Below, piece after piece: positions 47,201 through 52,039 of a stretch of DNA of 64,000 bases (position 1 is the stretch's first letter; every line of letters starts with the position of its first letter). A program made the translations under genes and the position numbers. The notes under the pieces are model-generated. The model saw only the letters and a program-made list of their open reading frames with translations. It was not told the DNA's origin and did not search any database. The DNA is from Cornus controversa (Eukaryota; Streptophyta; Magnoliopsida; Cornales; Cornaceae), in contig CM048849.1 of assembly GCA_026545225.1 (NCBI GenBank), forward strand, positions 44,788,336 to 44,852,335, read 5' to 3'.

Positions 47201-49236
47201 CTAAAGATTTCCAGGACCCTCTTCTCTATTTGGAGTTCATAGGGTGATGCCAATGTTGGTGGAAGAGATGCTCTCTAGTTGGAGAAACGTAAAGTGAGGG
47301 AGAGAATCAAAGAGGTATGGCATGTGGTTCCGCTTTGTCTTTAGTGAAGCATTTGGGGTGAATGGAAGAGGACTTTCAGGGACAGCCCTATTTGGGCTCT
47401 TAAAAATATCTTGCTCAGTTCCCTATTTTGCTGGGGGAAAAGGGGCTCCTCTTGCTGATTGATTCTCTTATTGAGACTTTCAGAGAGACAAGAGTGGTAT
47501 CTATAGTTAGCTAATGTATACAGGACATACACTGTGTATGTAGGTACAAATCCGTGTTGGGTGCTTTGTAATGAAATATTTACTTGCCAAAAAAATGAAA
47601 AGAAAGAAGATGAAGCGAGAAATAATTTAAATTGTCTACTGCACAGAACATACGCTCATTTCCAACCAATGACATGTAGGAAATCTACAGTTCAATACAT
47701 GTCATACACCTATGTAAATGTCACATGTCTGACATTTGTTTGAACACACTAATGACATGTAGGTATCTCCTCTAGTTTCTAAAGTAGAAGTTGAGAGTTC
47801 AAGTCCCATTAGGGACAAAAGTGGGTGTGGGAGTTTCTGCCATGGTTAAAAAATAATAATATAATTATTAAATAATAATAATATTAATAATAATAATCAT
47901 ACTTGTCTGAACAGAGACATATATCATTATTTTTGTGTAGCTTTAACATTTAATAAAAATTTATTAAAGTACAATTTAGTTGTGGAGTAAAAAGTGTCAC
48001 GATTGTTTCAAAAGCTTAATGAGGTAAGTTGCCTTGTGGAACTGGTAATGTAACTGTTTGGAGGAGTAATACAAATGGCTTTTACTAGATTAAGTTATTA
48101 CAAAAGTTGACTGGTTTCCAGGAGCATAACTTCCTAACAGAAGAAAAAAAAAATTACTAATCCTTTCATCCGTATTAAAATGGTTTTTTTTTGCTGGTTG
48201 TTCTTGAGCAAAGAAGCATATGAATTACTTGACTACTAGGAATATGTGTCTGTACAAAGAAGTTGCAGAATTGATGCATCATTTTGCATTAACGCTTAGA
48301 AGTGCCATGCATGCATTAGTTTTGGTTGGAAAAAGAAAATTGAAAAATTTTGAAGATATAATGGATTTGTCATTTTAGTTCAAATTTTTGTCTCCATAAT
48401 TCTTTTCCAAAGTGACCCTTAAAGGGTAGGTCAATTGTGTGCTCCTTGGTTCAACTTATTAACAGCCTTGCTTCTTTATTTAGCTTTTCCCTGTGCACAC
48501 TCACGTGATTCACTAGAAAAATAAGGAAGTTTATATTAGGATTACATCACTTACATTTACCAAAAACCTATTATAATCTATTTTCACATTGGTTAGGGAA
48601 CCAGATAAGGGTTTCTTGTGGAAAGGCAACATAAGTTGCATGGAGTCATGGACGAATATCTCTTCTAACACAAAATAATACAGTAAATTGTCTTAATAGT
48701 CATGACAGTATGCACCACCAAGAGACATAGAGATAGAGAGGGAGGCAGAGGGGGAGAGTGAACAACTCGTAGTTTCACTGGCAAATAAAATCAGGTTTCT
48801 AGGAACATCTCTAACCTCCTATGGGGTTGCCAAAATTCATTGATACCCTGGAGGTCAAAATGTCAACATCATTAAACTCGTTGATAACTTTTTCACTTTG
48901 ATATGTCAAAACATAACATCTAGCAGTGAAGTCACCCTAGAACAATATCAATATTTGAATGCCTGATGTGCTTATTTCATATTGTGGTTAACATCAAGAA
49001 CCCCAGGACAAGGTCCTTGATAAATCAGAGACCTCATGTACAGCAAGTGATATCATGACAAAACAACTGAGGTTTCTGATATTTGCACAAGATGTGTAAT
49101 CAAGTATTACCTTCCTGAACAGTATGGATGAAGAATGAGTTACATATGGTGTTGTGATGCTGCTCAAGTGTACACCCCTCTGATTCATTGCCAGCTTCCT
49201 TGTATAGCAATAAAGACTCCTCCAATGGCATGCCAT
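204..49236 (-). CDS. Organellar PolI-type 5'-3' exonuclease, 11 coding exons, 3' end outside window
   Basis: The joined exons give 332 codons without a stop and with matching phases at every junction. The product resembles the plant family related to the 5' nuclease domain of bacterial DNA polymerase I (Arabidopsis At3g52050 type, recalled from memory). Residues 1-42 lack Asp and Glu and are rich in Ser, Thr, Arg and His, like an organellar transit peptide. Metal-site motifs follow in family order: LIDGTS (Asp105), VVFDHDG (Asp162 and Asp164), GVEADD (212-215), SPDKD (237-239) and GDKSDNIPG (288-296). A helix-hairpin-helix region, VEGIGNVHA onwards, starts near 297. The family usually removes RNA primers or flaps in organelle DNA maintenance; that role is inferred. 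C-terminal exons lie left of base 1. Introns run from 78 bp to about 11.4 kb and are packed with transposons. All inferred splice sites are GT-AG. Confidence 0.88.
263..2609. other. Left part of exonuclease intron; nothing recognised
   Basis: A+T-rich intron sequence with a TA run near 1493-1510. I found no coding segment, terminal repeat pair or RNA gene. Confidence 0.5.
2610..4530 (-). pseudogene. Ty3/gypsy protease-RT remnant
   Basis: Minus-strand reading gives decayed gypsy pol. A protease-like stretch at about 3530-3840 runs from [11 protein letters not shown] to [17 protein letters not shown], resembling the retropepsin and its trailing WiH...VPSTyHQ motif of Tat/Athila-type elements. 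The catalytic DTG reads DNG. Downstream, at about 2650-2960, MPGLDP, a AKPIKQ-like stretch and [11 protein letters not shown] match the start of gypsy reverse transcriptase. Many stops and frameshifts interrupt it and no LTRs were found. It sits in the intron between coding exons 10 and 11, in the host's orientation. Sequence towards 4700 may be more of the same element. Confidence 0.68.
5014..5064 (-). CDS. 5'-3' exonuclease coding exon 10 (51 bp)
   Basis: It encodes [16 protein letters not shown] (297-312) with split glycine codons at both ends. PG-VEGIG is the hairpin of the H3TH motif. The acceptor is ATGCAG and the donor GTATGT. Confidence 0.89.
5290..6100. repeat. Degenerate A+T-rich short repeats
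   Basis: The phrase CATAATTACTTGAG followed by ATTCCATA appears twice (about 5422 and 5465). Variants such as TTGATCATTGG and TTATTACTCGAG recur up to 6100. It looks like an old, diverged tandem or dispersed array. Confidence 0.4.
7060..7565 (+). repeat. Solo-LTR-like sequence, copy 1
   Basis: It has a TATA-like TTATAAATATA near 7400 and a terminal ACTTTGTGGATTCAAAGTTG block at about 7482-7501. The block, and an upstream ATTGTTGAATATT phrase, recur at 43.2-43.5 kb. No internal coding region adjoins it, so it is probably a solo LTR; its ends are approximate. Confidence 0.4.
7818..10520 (+). mobile_element. 5'-truncated L1-type LINE with RT and C-terminal domains
   Basis: Plus-strand pieces read as plant L1 ORF2. 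[13 protein letters not shown] (about 8030) and [15 protein letters not shown] (about 8420) are RT motifs. [19 protein letters not shown] (about 8730) and [10 protein letters not shown] (about 8900) follow, with the YADD active site intact. The region after RT carries [10 protein letters not shown], the ICFWEDHW region and the zf-RVT segment [20 protein letters not shown] (about 10010). A typical 3' end, GTCCCCCTTTTGGC...CTTATCAAAAAA, stops near 10516. Frameshifts, stops and a 146-bp insertion at 8552 show it is dead. The endonuclease domain is missing. It is antisense to the host gene, in intron 10907-5065. Confidence 0.9.
8552..8697 (+). mobile_element. 146-bp LINE 3' tail inserted inside the LINE RT
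   Basis: This piece resembles only the last part of related LINEs (GGACGCACTCCCCTTTTGAG) and ends in repeated AATAAA. It is flanked by GTTCTCAGTTCTAG (8538-8551) and GTTCTCAATTCTAG (8698-8711), a 14-bp target duplication with one mismatch. The RT reading frame resumes after it. Confidence 0.88.
10907..11016 (-). CDS. 5'-3' exonuclease coding exon 9
   Basis: It encodes [20 protein letters not shown] followed by [16 protein letters not shown] (260-295). GDKSDNIPG is the conserved entry to the helix-hairpin-helix DNA-binding part. The acceptor is TTTCAG; the donor GTTCTT is weak but preserves frame with the next exon. Confidence 0.91.
11172..11226. repeat. (TTTA)n/(TTA)n microsatellite
   Basis: Simple repeat of TTTA units followed by TTA units within the exonuclease intron. 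Confidence 0.9.
11680..12650 (-). mobile_element. LINE fragment, RT C-terminal region to 3' end
   Basis: Minus-strand reading gives LFNGASLGF...SSSIGLRQ (about 12500-12560), an RT motif, then the post-RT segment [18 protein letters not shown] (about 12140-12200). The 3' end GGGTGCACCCCCTTGCAG...TAATGAAAT lies near 11690-11720. It is heavily decayed and in the host's orientation. Confidence 0.75.
12783..13272 (-). mobile_element. LINE 3' end, 5'-truncated
   Basis: Minus-strand sequence carries the zf-RVT motif [20 protein letters not shown] and the family 3' end, finishing at a TA microsatellite (12761-12783) in place of poly(A). Confidence 0.8.
13273..14430. other. Intron sequence without recognised features
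   Basis: No reliable reading frame, terminal repeat or RNA gene was seen. Its C-rich base composition resembles antisense LINE sequence in places, but no motif could be placed. Confidence 0.4.
14440..15010 (-). mobile_element. LINE endonuclease-linker fragment
   Basis: Minus-strand reading shows [14 protein letters not shown] (about 14860-14910), TWTNKMG, then [24 protein letters not shown] and WWEGFG-like phrases (about 14600-14720) and [13 protein letters not shown] (about 14500). These are the end of the L1 AP-endonuclease domain and the linker to RT. It directly abuts the 3' portion of another LINE, so the two are probably separate copies. Confidence 0.68.
15050..16130 (-). mobile_element. 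LINE C-terminal region fragment
   Basis: The minus-strand frames read WWSLGGMAV-like, [28 protein letters not shown] and the zf-RVT segment [20 protein letters not shown] with [17 protein letters not shown]. These match the same part of the LINE at 9.5-10.3 kb. An 80-bp segment is tandemly duplicated (copies starting at about 15911 and 15991). Neither an RT core nor a 3' tail is present. Confidence 0.82.
16223..16635 (+). repeat. Solo LTR candidate
   Basis: The sequence starts TGTTGTGG and ends CACAACA, giving matching inverted ends. It has a TATA-like GATATATAAGGG at about 16368 and a G+C-richer leader after it. There is no adjacent coding region. I could not find a clean 5-bp target duplication. 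Confidence 0.5.
17604..18304. mobile_element. hAT-like non-autonomous element (MITE)
   Basis: The ends are inverted: TAGGGATGGACCAG on the left against TAGGGGTGCACAAA read from the right. CCGGTT/AACCGG-rich subterminal sequence repeats on both arms. The flanks GACTAAGC and ACTAGAGC may be a diverged 8-bp target duplication. There is no transposase. Confidence 0.6.
18528..18613 (-). CDS. 5'-3' exonuclease coding exon 8
   Basis: It encodes [28 protein letters not shown] and two bases of Glu259. SPDKDFFQL is a hallmark motif of PolI-type 5' nucleases. The donor is GTTAGT, which leaves phase 2 and fits the single A that opens the next exon. Confidence 0.91.
18880..19702 (-). pseudogene. Ty1/copia gag-protease fragment
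   Basis: Minus-strand reading gives late gag ([20 protein letters not shown] near 19620-19660) and a zinc knuckle [14 protein letters not shown] (about 19325-19366), a complete CX2CX4HX4C. The protease start [12 protein letters not shown] follows near 19105-19135. The usual D-S-G is D-F-G and a stop replaces the preceding Trp. Integrase and RT are absent. It joins directly to a truncated LTR at 19703. Confidence 0.82.
19862..20022. repeat. 23-bp minisatellite, seven units
   Basis: Units start at 19862, 19885, 19908, 19931, 19954, 19977 and 20000. The core is GATCCGAAGATCC with a trailing GA(C/G)ACGAG-like half. The first and last units are more diverged. The array fills most of the interval between the primer site and the polypurine tract. 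Confidence 0.9.
20058..20325 (-). repeat. 5' LTR of the TRIM-like element
   Basis: It has a TG start at 20325, a CTATAAATAG TATA-type signal near 20225-20234, and abuts the Met-tRNA primer site. Its first 97 bp are repeated at 19799-19703. Confidence 0.82.
20419..20487 (-). CDS. 5'-3' exonuclease coding exon 7
   Basis: It encodes [18 protein letters not shown] and DAGFK (208-230) in phase 0. The E-A-D-D acidic cluster (212-215) binds catalytic metal in this superfamily. The preceding intron is only 78 bp (20488-20565), the one short intron of the gene. Confidence 0.92.
20566..20693 (-). CDS. 5'-3' exonuclease coding exon 6
   Basis: This 128-bp exon encodes residues 166-207, [20 protein letters not shown] followed by [20 protein letters not shown] and IE. 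It matches the family pattern FR...LYP.YK.NRP..PD, the helical-arch and substrate-binding segment. The acceptor is TGTGCAG and the donor GTAAGT. Confidence 0.92.
20700..22370. other. Intron sequence, largely unassigned
   Basis: A+T-rich intron with a CA run near 21360 and A-rich stretches at 21720-21880. Paired GTGTCC-rich segments near 22040-22110 and 22660-22745 may be arms of an old MITE around the SINE. No coding signal was found. Confidence 0.4.
22384..22559 (-). mobile_element. Au-like tRNA-derived SINE
   Basis: Minus-strand sequence holds an A-box-like TTGGTGCAATGGCAAGTG, a B-box-like GGTTCGAGACT, and the Au-type finish GGGTACGACCTTT. The flanks carry a perfect 14-bp target duplication AGTAGCATATATAA (22370-22383 and 22560-22573). 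Confidence 0.9.
23529..23796. repeat. Tandem duplication, about 139 bp, two copies
   Basis: ACGGCATAGTCACAAAACC begins at 23529 and again at 23668. Both copies run through CCTTCTAGAACTGGTACTA into a TTTTTC-rich tract. Differences are few, so it is recent relative to the surroundings. Confidence 0.88.
24530..26700 (-). mobile_element. LINE fragment (RT to zf-RVT), split by an LTR insertion
   Basis: The minus strand starts at 26700 with the RT segment [20 protein letters not shown] and [20 protein letters not shown]. It resumes after the insertion at 25950 with [18 protein letters not shown], and [12 protein letters not shown], where the usual YADD reads [19 protein letters not shown] and [18 protein letters not shown] follow, then decayed zf-RVT near 24540-24680. 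There is no 3' tail and no endonuclease. It shares the host's orientation. Confidence 0.85.
25963..26527 (-). mobile_element. LTR with a short internal stub inserted in the LINE
   Basis: The insert is bounded by GAATAGTTTGGA on both sides (minus strand; 26539-26528 and 25962-25951). It contains about 40 bp resembling the 3' end of an LTR element, then an LTR of about 521 bp (26486-25966) starting TGATGCAG and ending TTGCA. A TATA-like CTTATAAAAGGG lies near 26145. No coding sequence is present. Confidence 0.7.
26711..26800 (+). mobile_element. Short tRNA-derived SINE-like sequence
   Basis: TAACCTAGTGGTACTTCC resembles an A box and GAGGGTTCAAGTTCTCATC a B box, followed by an A-rich tail. It lies next to the broken 5' end of the LINE. 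Confidence 0.5.
26880..28790. other. Intron sequence, unassigned
   Basis: No coding signal. A GGGTAAAATGC...CAATTAACC phrase near 28276-28326 recurs near 29810-29870 and may be the end of an old TIR element. Confidence 0.4.
28976..29777. mobile_element. GC-rich-ended hAT-type MITE, 802 bp
   Basis: The ends are inverted repeats, CAGTGTTGTTAAAGGCGCGC on the left and CAGTGTTATCAAAGGC read from the right. They are flanked by GTTGCGTG (28968-28975) and GTTGTGTG (29778-29785), an 8-bp duplication with one mismatch. The CAGTG start and 8-bp duplication are hAT features. The middle is T-rich and non-coding. Confidence 0.8.
30164..30182 (-). CDS. 5'-3' exonuclease micro-exon 5 (19 bp)
   Basis: It encodes VVFDHD and the first base of Gly165, between acceptor CATGCAG and donor GTGAGA. 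The neighbouring exons need exactly this piece: SHVA before and [10 protein letters not shown] after. Asp162 and Asp164 lie in a metal-site motif, so skipping it would shift the frame and remove catalytic residues. Confidence 0.86.
30313..31800 (+). repeat. LTR-like block with TATA signals
   Basis: It begins TGTAACAACCC, a start common to plant gypsy LTRs. TATAAAAGCTGCC lies near 30634 and CTATAAAAACACC near 30794. It includes a 119/120-bp tandem duplication. Neither partner LTR nor gene was found, so identity and right end are tentative. Confidence 0.35.
31111..31349. repeat. Tandem duplication of 120 and 119 bp
   Basis: GATTATATATTGTGTTGACC starts at 31111 and 31231, and both copies end CTGACACTGGT. 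Only a few substitutions and one A differ. The apparent reading frame here is just the doubled unit. Confidence 0.93.
32889..32927 (-). CDS. 5'-3' exonuclease coding exon 4 (39 bp)
   Basis: It encodes [13 protein letters not shown] (146-158) in phase 0, with acceptor CTTGCAG and donor GTATGA. It supplies the strand leading into the next catalytic motif, SHVA-VVFDHDG. Confidence 0.86.
33490..34330 (-). mobile_element. RTE-clade LINE remnant, split by a MITE
   Basis: Minus-strand reading around 34100-34230 gives a decayed version of the RTE phrase WRSA.GVLCDRRIPLKLKGKFYRT (here about [16 protein letters not shown]). Around 33520-33720 it gives [19 protein letters not shown] and the terminal IYIANPK. 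This is the C-terminal end of plant RTE reverse transcriptase, full of stops. Confidence 0.6.
33850..34048. mobile_element. Foldback MITE inside the RTE LINE
   Basis: GATATTAGCACTCCACTT at the left matches GATATTCACACTCCACTT read from the right. TTTATGA lies directly on both sides (33843-33849 and 34049-34055) as a probable target duplication. About 199 bp, non-coding. Confidence 0.72.
34574..34653 (-). CDS. 5'-3' exonuclease coding exon 3
   Basis: This 80-bp exon completes the split codon for Ala119 and encodes [18 protein letters not shown] through FTALSL (120-145). The acceptor is ACATAG and the donor GTAAGT. The [13 protein letters not shown] core is characteristic of the plant family. 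The intron before it (34654-46049) is the largest in the window and contains the copia element. Confidence 0.87.
35164..37107 (-). mobile_element. 5'-truncated L1-type LINE with 15-bp target duplication
   Basis: The minus strand begins inside RT ([16 protein letters not shown], about 37060-37110). It continues with an [20 protein letters not shown] motif (36915-36976), [14 protein letters not shown] (about 36800-36840) and [20 protein letters not shown]. After that come [28 protein letters not shown] and the zf-RVT segment [20 protein letters not shown]. The typical 3' end is at 35185-35220 next to a TA microsatellite. AAACACAAAAGATAT flanks it exactly (35149-35163 and 37108-37122). Frameshifts make it inactive. 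Confidence 0.92.
37123..37366 (+). repeat. 5' LTR of the copia element
   Basis: Starts TGTCGTGAATAG and ends TTGACA. It matches the 3' LTR along its length and directly precedes the primer binding site. Confidence 0.93.
37663..41600 (+). pseudogene. Copia gag-pol polyprotein, broken by stops, frameshifts and a deletion
   Basis: Gag starts [14 protein letters not shown] at 37663 and shifts frame after about 50 codons. Its zinc knuckle (about 38385) reads [14 protein letters not shown], so the second Cys is Tyr. Protease [14 protein letters not shown] (about 38630) has Glu in place of Gly in the DSGA motif. The pre-integrase WHCRLGHPS is at about 39020. Integrase shows FDVWGP, LRSDN and QNGIAEKKN, the D-D-E residues. 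RT keeps [10 protein letters not shown] and the active-site [10 protein letters not shown] (about 40710) but lacks the stretch between the [11 protein letters not shown] and [10 protein letters not shown] motifs. RNase H (40969-41535) is the best-preserved part, with [18 protein letters not shown] and [12 protein letters not shown]. Confidence 0.92.
41669..41904 (+). repeat. 3' LTR of the copia element
   Basis: Starts TGTTGTGAATAG after a G-rich polypurine tract and ends ATTGACA. Confidence 0.93.
42265..42442. repeat. About 38-bp direct repeat, 140 bp apart
   Basis: TTATTAAAGGGTAAGAATGA and the following ATTTCACGCAAAAAATAA occur at 42265-42302 and 42405-42442, nearly identical. Confidence 0.85.
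42452..42712 (+). mobile_element. LINE 3' end, 5'-truncated
   Basis: It carries the family 3' end GGGGTGCACTCCCCTTTTGAG and a poly(A)-like tail at 42700-42712. It matches the minus-strand LINE ends at 44.3 kb and 35.2 kb. Confidence 0.82.
43035..43555 (+). repeat. Solo-LTR-like sequence, copy 2
   Basis: It shares the phrases GATTGTTGAATATT and ACTTTGTGGATTCAAAGTTG with the block at 7.1-7.6 kb, in the same order and spacing. There is no coding sequence beside it. Confidence 0.4.
44287..44850 (-). mobile_element. LINE 3' end, 5'-truncated
   Basis: Minus-strand sequence from the zf-RVT region ([19 protein letters not shown] near 44790) through [16 protein letters not shown] phrases to a GAGCACTTTTCAATTATACTT end near 44300. 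Confidence 0.8.
44860..46000. other. Intron sequence with one possible SINE
   Basis: Decayed LINE-like sequence may continue to about 45500. At about 45690-45840 a GAAGGTTTGAATCTGAGGGC phrase resembles a B box with a SINE-like body. No gene was seen. Confidence 0.35.
46050..46278 (-). CDS. 5'-3' exonuclease coding exon 2: linker and first catalytic motif
   Basis: The acceptor is TATCAG and the donor GTATGT. It encodes residues 43-118 plus one base of codon 119. The first 55 residues are a low-conservation linker. [20 protein letters not shown] closes the exon and holds Asp105, the first metal ligand of the PIN-like fold. A LINE poly(A) tail ends about 25 bp upstream of the acceptor. Confidence 0.88.
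46302..46356 (-). mobile_element. Tiny LINE tail upstream of exonuclease exon 2
   Basis: On the minus strand TTGAGCACTTTTTAATGAAA and a further TATTACTTAT lead into a run of about 19 A. This is the 3' terminus of the local LINE family and nothing more. It ends about 25 bp before the exon acceptor. Confidence 0.75.
46800..47592 (+). mobile_element. LINE fragment, C-terminal region to 3' end
   Basis: Plus-strand frames give [20 protein letters not shown] (zf-RVT approach, about 47010), VPLCL near 47330 and a final segment rich in aromatic residues. It ends TGAAATATTTACTTGCCAAAAAAA near 47592. It is more diverged than the other LINE copies. Confidence 0.62.
47745..47860 (+). mobile_element. SINE-like sequence
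   Basis: GAGAGTTCAAGTCCCATTAG resembles a B box and is followed by GGGTGTGGGAGTTTCTGCC and an AATAAT-rich tail. No clear target duplication. Confidence 0.4.
49111..49236 (-). CDS. 5'-3' exonuclease coding exon 1: start codon and transit peptide
   Basis: The ATG at 49236 opens 42 codons beginning [10 protein letters not shown] and ending LFRK, followed by a GTAATA donor. There is no acidic residue, and Arg, Lys, Ser, Thr and His are common, as in mitochondrial or plastid presequences. Phase 0 matches the next exon. The presequence is not conserved enough to prove by family, so this exon is less certain than those carrying catalytic motifs. Confidence 0.7.
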
Positions 49237-49512
49237 GAATTCATGCCAACTTGTCTCAAGATTATGCTACTGGTCCTTCGGTAACTAAAGCATGGGAAAT
49301 CAGCATCTGAGATCTACGGTGAAAGTTCAAAAAAAAGGTGTTTAAATAATACAAACTACATAATTATCTAAAAGAAAAACAAAACTACATGCCAATGAAA
49401 CTGGATTCAGTGTGTATATCAAATGGAATGGACCAAACGCACAAAGCTAAATGCAACCATAATGCCAACCAAGAAAGTAAATTAAAATAATGCAAATGTG
49501 AGAATATTTAAA

Positions 49513-49907
49513 GAGTAATGCGACAATGAGGGAGCTCTCATGGCTCTTGCCATGAGCTCTCCCTCAAAATAAATATTTTTAAACACAAAAAATATATAAT
49601 CACGTAGTCAATACTAAAATCATCACACCCAAAAAAAAAATCAGCTCAAAATATCATAAATTGAATTTATAGGAGACGGTTAAAGTTTGATGTAAAAAAA
49701 TGTAAAGGAAATAGGATGTAAAACTTTGACCGTCTCCTATAAATTCAATTTATGATATTTTGAGCTTATTTTTTTTTGTGTAAGAAGATTTTAGTATTGG
49801 CTACGTGATTATACTTTTTTTTGCGTTTTTTTTGTGTTTAAAAATATTCATTTTGAGGGAGAGCTCATGGCAAGAGACATGAGAGCTCCCTCATTGTACT
49901 ATTACTC
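49513..49907. mobile_element. Mutator-type foldback MITE, 395 bp
   Basis: The element begins GAGTAAT and ends ATTACTC, and the two halves are complementary over almost their whole length. ATATTTAAA is present exactly on both sides (49504-49512 and 49908-49916). A 9-bp target duplication with long inverted ends is typical of Mutator-like elements. Each end also contains its own small palindrome around GAGGGAGCTCTCATGGC. It lies in the leader intron of the exonuclease gene. Confidence 0.92.
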
Positions 49908-50531
49908 ATATTTAAAACCTTCACCTACTATCCAAATAATTAGAATTAGAAACATAGTCCGCTTGTAATCTTACATATGGTACCTACTACCTGCAGGACA
50001 AAGCGCGAAGAATCAAAACGGAATAAAGATAGAACAGACTGGAAAAAGTATGCAAGTTAGCAATAAATCATATTTCCAGATTATTTTGAAAGCCAAATTG
50101 AAGAGTGTCGATTAGTGATGTTTAATTCCTGGAGCATGTTAGGCAAAAACAAAGCTTCCAAGAAAGGTCATCATTTACTCTTCTATAATTTGGAAAAATA
50201 ATTGTGAAAACCATTTTTATATTTTTATTGTGCAATGAAGTACTTTGTTATAATCATTCACAACAAAATTCGATTATCTCACGTCTACTACACATGGTTG
50301 TGAACAATATAACCCACTTTATAACAATACAACAAAATTCGATTCATGCATTTCTGGCGATGCATTAAAGCATAGAAATGAAACAAATTTTTGTGAAAGG
50401 AGAAATAAGAATGCTGCAACGACATGGATTATTACACATATTCATCATTTAGTATAAAACAGAAAGAATATACATATATAAATAGACAATTACATGTATA
50501 ACATAATCAGTGATGACGTAAAAATACTCAC

Positions 50532-50640
50532 CTTATGGATAACACTTGGTTCTACAGTCTTTGCTCGCCAAACCCTCGTCCTTTGGGGTTTTTGAACGTC
50601 GATGAAACAATATGGATAGATAGAAGCCGCTCGGGTCAGG
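50532..50640 (-). other. Probable non-coding leader exon of the exonuclease gene
   Basis: An AAG/GTGAGT donor lies at 50532/50531 on the minus strand, upstream of the exon with the start codon. The frame crossing it has no ATG, so I take it as 5' untranslated. Acceptor candidates near 49300-49325 would join it to the start exon. The 5' limit is not determined; 50640 is a guess. Confidence 0.4.
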
Positions 50641-50757
50641 ATTCAAACTCGTGGGTTGGAACTTTAACGGGTTGATTCACGTTATTATTGACCCATAATT
50701 GTTTCGAAGCTAGGCCGCTTGGGTAATGGGTAGTTGGGTGGCAAATATTTTTAAGGT

Positions 50758-51685
50758 AAAAGGGGCAAAAATAAATAAATAAATAAACCAATGCTTTTAA
50801 AAAGGTGCAAAAAATTCTTTTTTTTTTTTTTTTTTACCATATCACACTCTCACATTTGTAAAAGTGAGTAATTTACCTCTTCTTACACATATTATATTTT
50901 TCTATGACCATTTACCCTTTCTATTTATAAAAAAATAGGAGGCTTTTTTCTATAAAAAAAAATTCGGAAATAATTTTGGGAGAAAAAAACTAAATATGCA
51001 TAATTACTTAATAAAAAATTTTGAGAGGAGAGGTTTTTTTTATATTAAGTTATATCAATTTATGGAAAAAAAAATTAAAATGCACAATTACATAATAAAA
51101 AAAATTCGGATTTTTTTTTTGTTTTTCGGAAAATTTTCCATTAGAAAGAGAGAGAATTTTTGAAAATAAAATAATTTTTGAAAAAAAAAATCTGAAAATT
51201 ATTATTATTGTGCATATTTAGTTTTTTTTCCCGGAAACAATTTTTTACAACAAAAAAACTCTCTTTTTTTTATTAAGGTAAAGAAAAACTTAATATAAAA
51301 AAATCTCTCTCTTTCTAATGGAAAATTTTTCGAGAAAAAAAATCCAAAATTTTTTATTTTATAATTGTGCTTTTTTTTCGTAAATTGATATAACTTAATA
51401 TAAAAAAATAAAAAATAAATAAAAACCTCTCCTCTAAAAAAATTTTATTAAGTAATTGTGCATATTTAGTTTTTTTCTCCGGATATTATTTCTAGAATTT
51501 TTTTCCAAGAAAAAAACCTCCTTTTTTTCTAATAATAGAAAGGGTAAAATGGTTATAGAAAAATATAATATGTGCAAGAGGGGTAAATTGCTCACTTTTG
51601 CAAGGGTGTGATATAGTCCCAAAAAAAAACACAGGGGGGTTTCTTGCACCTTTTTAAAAGCACAGGGGTTTTTTTTGGCCCTTTT
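50758..51685. mobile_element. 928-bp foldback element beside the exonuclease promoter
   Basis: The left arm reads outwards AAAAGGGGCAAAAAT and the right arm AAAAGGGCCAAAAAAA. The arms pair through GTGCTTTTAAAAAGGTGCAA-like, ACATATTATATTTTTCTAT and ATATTAAGTTATATCAATTT blocks. It is extremely A+T-rich and non-coding. Target duplication unclear. Confidence 0.75.
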
Positions 51686-52039
51686 GCTTATTTGAAACTA
51701 CCTTACTTGAATTAACAAGTTTAGCGATCAAAATGCTAACACTAGGGGGTCATGGGCCCATCTCTGCTCACGACCCATTATTAGGAGGTATACAATTGAT
51801 AGATATAAAGGTAATTTGTCTGATCCGCATTAAATATAGAGGTAATTTGTCCAGTCCATGTGACTAATGAGGCGTTGATGTGTCAGACAACCTCCTGATA
51901 ACTAAAAATACAGAAGTAATTCTTGTACGACTTTTGAGATTTTTTTCAGTTTGTTTTGTTGGTTCTATTTACATTGAAATTCACAAGGCTTGATTTGGTT
52001 AGATTGAAAGTAGTTACAGGGGAAAAATCCTCCAGCCAA

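Noticed and set aside
50532..50650. Coding use of the leader exon in the frame ending SVIHK.
   Set aside because: That frame has an upstream stop and no ATG, so I treated the exon as untranslated.
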